DNA of 64,000 nt, taken from positions 13,516,001 through 13,580,000 of the forward strand of contig NC_052620.1 in assembly GCF_016545825.1 (NCBI RefSeq), given 5' to 3'. Below, piece by piece: positions 60,394-64,000 of this stretch; within the stretch, counting starts at the first letter, position 1; every line of letters starts with the position of its first letter. The position numbers and the translations under genes were made by a program. The stretch is from Eucalyptus grandis (Eukaryota > Streptophyta > Magnoliopsida > Myrtales > Myrtaceae). The notes under the pieces were generated by a model. That model was given only the letters and a program-made list of their open reading frames with translations, searched no databases and was not told the origin of the DNA.

Positions 60394-63300
60394 CATTTAT
60401 ATTATCACCTATCTTAGGTATATTAATTTAGTTTACTATTTAATAAAATTTTATTAAAGAATGATGGAAGGGGAATAAAGAAAATAAATAAAATAAGGGA
60501 AAATAAAAAAAATAAGGAAATAAAAATGAAGTAGACAAGAGTGTCGTGAGAGATCCTTACCATCTCCATTTGTATAATTTTTAAATTCATTTATATTGAT
60601 ATGCCGTTCATATCAAATAATAGATAGAATTTGAAAATATCTGGTTTTATTATTGTGATTTACCAAAAAATGGATTGAATATAACAAAATTCGTAGATTT
60701 TATATCATATTATATTGAGGCATATTCTCGCTAGAAATCTGAATGACCAAATGCAACCTTAAGGTTGTCGAGATGGACTAACAGTGTTAACATTCTTTCA
60801 TGCATGAACTTACATGCATCCATCTACCCTGTTTTTTCTTTTCTTTTTCCTTCAAAAGCTTAATTAAAAAACAAACAAACAAACAAACAAACAAACAAAC
60901 TATGGACTTAAGATACGTAACAAGATTATTAATTAATTGGTATTGTATTCTCGCGAACTCAGCTTTGGTTTTCTTTTTATTATAATATTTCCAGGTTGGA
61001 CATGGTCACATTCACTCAAAGTGCGCGAGATCAATTGGTATCACCTGATTTGTTCCTTTTCCCCATAATTTTCGCTTTTCCTTTTCTTGAAATAGCTGTC
61101 CGAGATTCAAATTCGCAAAAGGGGACGATTCTCGTCCGTTTAATTGTCTTAATAATGACTTCAAAGAATTGAAAACGTCTTAAAAGGCATGCCAAGAGTC
61201 TGTTCCTCATAGGAAATGATGGCGACCAGGTCATTTGCACTTAATATCATAATTAGCCCTATTAAGATATTCTTATATTTCCATCATATGAGACACGTTA
61301 ATGGGAATAAGATAACAAATTGCCCCTTACAAAAATATTAGTGGATTTCCAAAGATGAAAAGTAATAGTGAGTCGTGCTTGACATGGATGTCCCTTTGTT
61401 AAGTAGAGGGATGCTCATGGAAACTCTGTTTCTCTAACGTCAGGTTAGGCATATTGTACTGTCAATAGTCTTGAGCATATCGTGGCATTATATATAAAGA
61501 GCAACTAGCTGTATCTTGGTCTTTTTGGAGCCTTTCCAGATCTATAACCTTATAATAATTGACCGAAAATTAGTTAATTGTGATTCTTAATCTAATGCAT
61601 TCTATAATAAACAATTCGAAGAAAGCATGTGGAACTTGTCCAATTGATTGGACAAGAAGGAGAAGACCTCTTTAATCCATGAATTTGTCGAGGTTGCTTC
61701 AAAAAATGGATCGAGTGCGTGAATGCATGAAATTATGGCCTACACATCAAGAATTTACAGGTGGCTTCCTTTTTAAAATCATGTACTTATTTGATCTATA
61801 TTTTGTAAGTGCGACTGCCTTTTTTTTTTATCAACAACCTTATATGCACATTGAACCTTCTCCACTTGCCAAAGTATTTTATCAAAGTTTTGTTGTGATA
61901 TATATAATGGAGTGATCTGTTCTTGATTTTTCATGTAACTGAGTTTTACTTTTGAGATCTCGAATTGAACTGATTTATCATATACTTATAAATTAACCAT
62001 TTAATATGTGACCTTATTTTCATTTCTTCATCTAATTAGAATAAAACTCTATATCGATGGTAATAGACGGGGAGTGTGATGCAAAGATAAAAGGTGTGTA
62101 ATTAATATTGATCAACAGATACATTGTATAACACTTAAATAAAAGAGTTTTATAAAATCTCTCACATGACTTGAATGATGTGCCACTTAGATGAAGGAGA
62201 AAGAAATTTCTTCGGGACTACGACGTGCCAAGTAGGAGAGGGACCAGCTTGACAGGACAGCCTTAATTGATTTATGCTTAAAAATCATAGTACCATTTGA
62301 TTAACGCCAACCTCTTGTCATTATCGTGCATGGGGCCCAATAAAGCCATCAATCATGCTCCTCCCATTTTAACTCTTTGCACAATTGCGTGGCATAATTT
62401 TCTGAAGGAACACACAGAATTAGTCCCCCATCGATGGTTAATAAAACAATGTGATCATCGATATTTAGTAATAATATATCTCATCCCTTAATATATTGAT
62501 TATGTCTATTGTGTCACTTAATACAAAATTCTTATCATACCCAACCGTATTAAATGTTGGATCTATCATTTAAATAACCTCGCCAACTTTTTATCTGTTC
62601 TCTTTTGTAAATAAGTAGCAAGAGGAAATTACACAAAACACCCCTAAACTTTGGGGTGCTCATCTCCAAACTCTCAAATGTTACTTAATATCCGTGAAAT
62701 TTATTTTCTTATAGTTATTAATTCTACACTATATGCACATGACTTTCAAGCAGTAAAATACATTATTATCTCATTATTTTAAGGAAATCTTGTTTTTACA
62801 TTTAATTTTTGTCAAACATAAAAAAAATCATAAAATAGGAGAAAACTAAATTAACTAGTACTAATAATAGAAGGAATAACTATTAATAATAAAATATAAT
62901 TTAAATTGGATAATTATAGTCACTTTAATTAAAAAACTAATGTATTTTAAGGAAAATAAGTAACATAAATAAATTAAACAAAAGGCGAAATGGCCTCAAT
63001 AATTAATGACAAATATTGATCACTCTTTATTTATATTTAAAGGGTTAATAAATATAAAAAAATATCGACTAATAAAACTTTATATTGTAAAAGAAAATGA
63101 TGTTGTCAACTCATAAAAGAAACCGATTAATCGAATTAGGCTTCAATTATGTATCATTAATGGGTATTATGGAAATTATGTACTGTTCTTTAACTTATTT
63201 TTCATGGTATAATGATAAACCAAACAAGAGCATGGTCTTCAAATAACTATTCCATTTTGCAAACCAAACTAAACAGACGATTTTTTTTTTTTCATTCTTA

Positions 63301-64000
63301 TTCTTACTCTATCATATTCTCATAGATAATTATTCCATTCCCATTTCATTGTTTTCTACGAAACTGACGCATCATTAGGCTTTTTTTTTTTTTTTTTTTC
63401 TTCCGGTGAGTATGTATTTTATAGGGTTTTATTCATAAATACATTTGGGACAGTGGTAAAGATATACTTTTTCGATGCATTGATTGTGCATAATACGAGG
63501 AAAGTATTGTCTTGAAACTCGAAACTGACACATTTTTTTATTTAGACATTTAATATTCGTTCCAAAACTCTGGTAAAGAAAATCCTCTTTAAAGAAGCTT
63601 TCGGTGGCGTTTATAGTCCTTGTCGTTTTGGTGATAAGTTGCACTGATGTTGAAGAAGACAGCTCATTCAAGTTTCAGATCTGTGTGCGAATCTGAACGC
63701 AGAAATTCGCATATAACGTTGCAGATTAATTTAAATTATAATTCGTGGGATTGAAGACGGCAATAACCATTGTTTTTGGACTGACTTTGCTGAAGATTCC
63801 ATAATTAAAAAATATGAACAGTTTTTAAATCGACCCGTGAGTGATAAATTTATAAATCGCTACAATCATGGACTCTTTTTCGCTTTAATCATCTGCTCCG
63901 AATAATTTACCAAAAGAAAAAAAGAAGGATTTTCTTCCTTATTTTCCACTCCTCGTTGTAGCTTAAATAATTCCAAGAATTAATCAGTTTTCTTAAAGTT
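60011..64000. other. AT-rich gene-poor tail
   Basis: No gene supported. It contains a (TA)n tract (about 60357-60391), an (AAAC)n microsatellite (60868-60900) and A/T runs. Short frames such as 61679-61915 and 62297-62491 show no family resemblance. CACCCCTAAACTTTGGGGTG near 62640 is a small palindrome typical of plant repeat ends. Confidence 0.5.
60868..60900. repeat. (AAAC)n microsatellite
   Basis: About eight AAAC units in a row. Confidence 0.95.

Overview
The window is nuclear DNA of a flowering plant. Genes carry GT-AG introns, intergenic DNA is AT-rich and full of transposon relics, and the families are plant families: germin-like proteins, an EH-domain endocytic adaptor, an AVT3-type vacuolar amino-acid transporter, and G-type lectin (S-domain) receptor kinases. 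A woody eudicot, possibly Myrtaceae, fits the tandem lectin-kinase array, but that placement is an inference. I see no bacterial, phage or CRISPR content.

Layout. 1-7.4 kb: a 6.15 kb PIF/Harbinger DNA transposon (1226-7379, TAA target-site duplication, TSD) with decayed Myb/SANT-like and transposase genes, a 51-bp minisatellite and a 340-bp internal duplication. 7.4-12.3 kb: a small TAA-flanked MITE, a SINE with a 16-bp TSD, and a duplicated block also found upstream of the EH gene. 12.3-14.8 kb: two divergently oriented germin-like genes; the minus copy has an intron and a one-base frameshift, the plus copy is intronless and intact. 17.2-17.75 kb: a broken copy of the 5' end of the EH gene. 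18.2-19.5 kb: an LRR receptor-kinase pseudogene. 21.2-31.7 kb: the 13-exon EH-domain gene (1119 aa by my splice model). 34.3-35.6 kb: an intronless AVT3-like transporter. 37.0-37.8 kb: a long inverted repeat. 39.3-60 kb: a tandem array of G-type lectin receptor kinases, all on the minus strand: an intact gene (860 aa), a heavily wrecked copy, another intact gene (839 aa), and two relic kinase exons. 60-64 kb: AT-rich DNA with no gene I can support.

The genes do not form one pathway. The EH protein would act in clathrin-mediated endocytosis (TPLATE complex), AVT3 at the vacuole, germin-like proteins in the cell wall, and the lectin kinases as plasma-membrane receptors. The strongest signals are structural. 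The kinase array works as a set of natural empty-site controls: paralogous blocks show where a MULE-type and a hAT-type element inserted, where a 64-bp deletion removed the DFG loop, and where a recent 205-bp duplication placed a second start codon and signal-peptide segment upstream of the third kinase. I found no convincing new biological system. All similarity statements come from reading by eye, without database searches.
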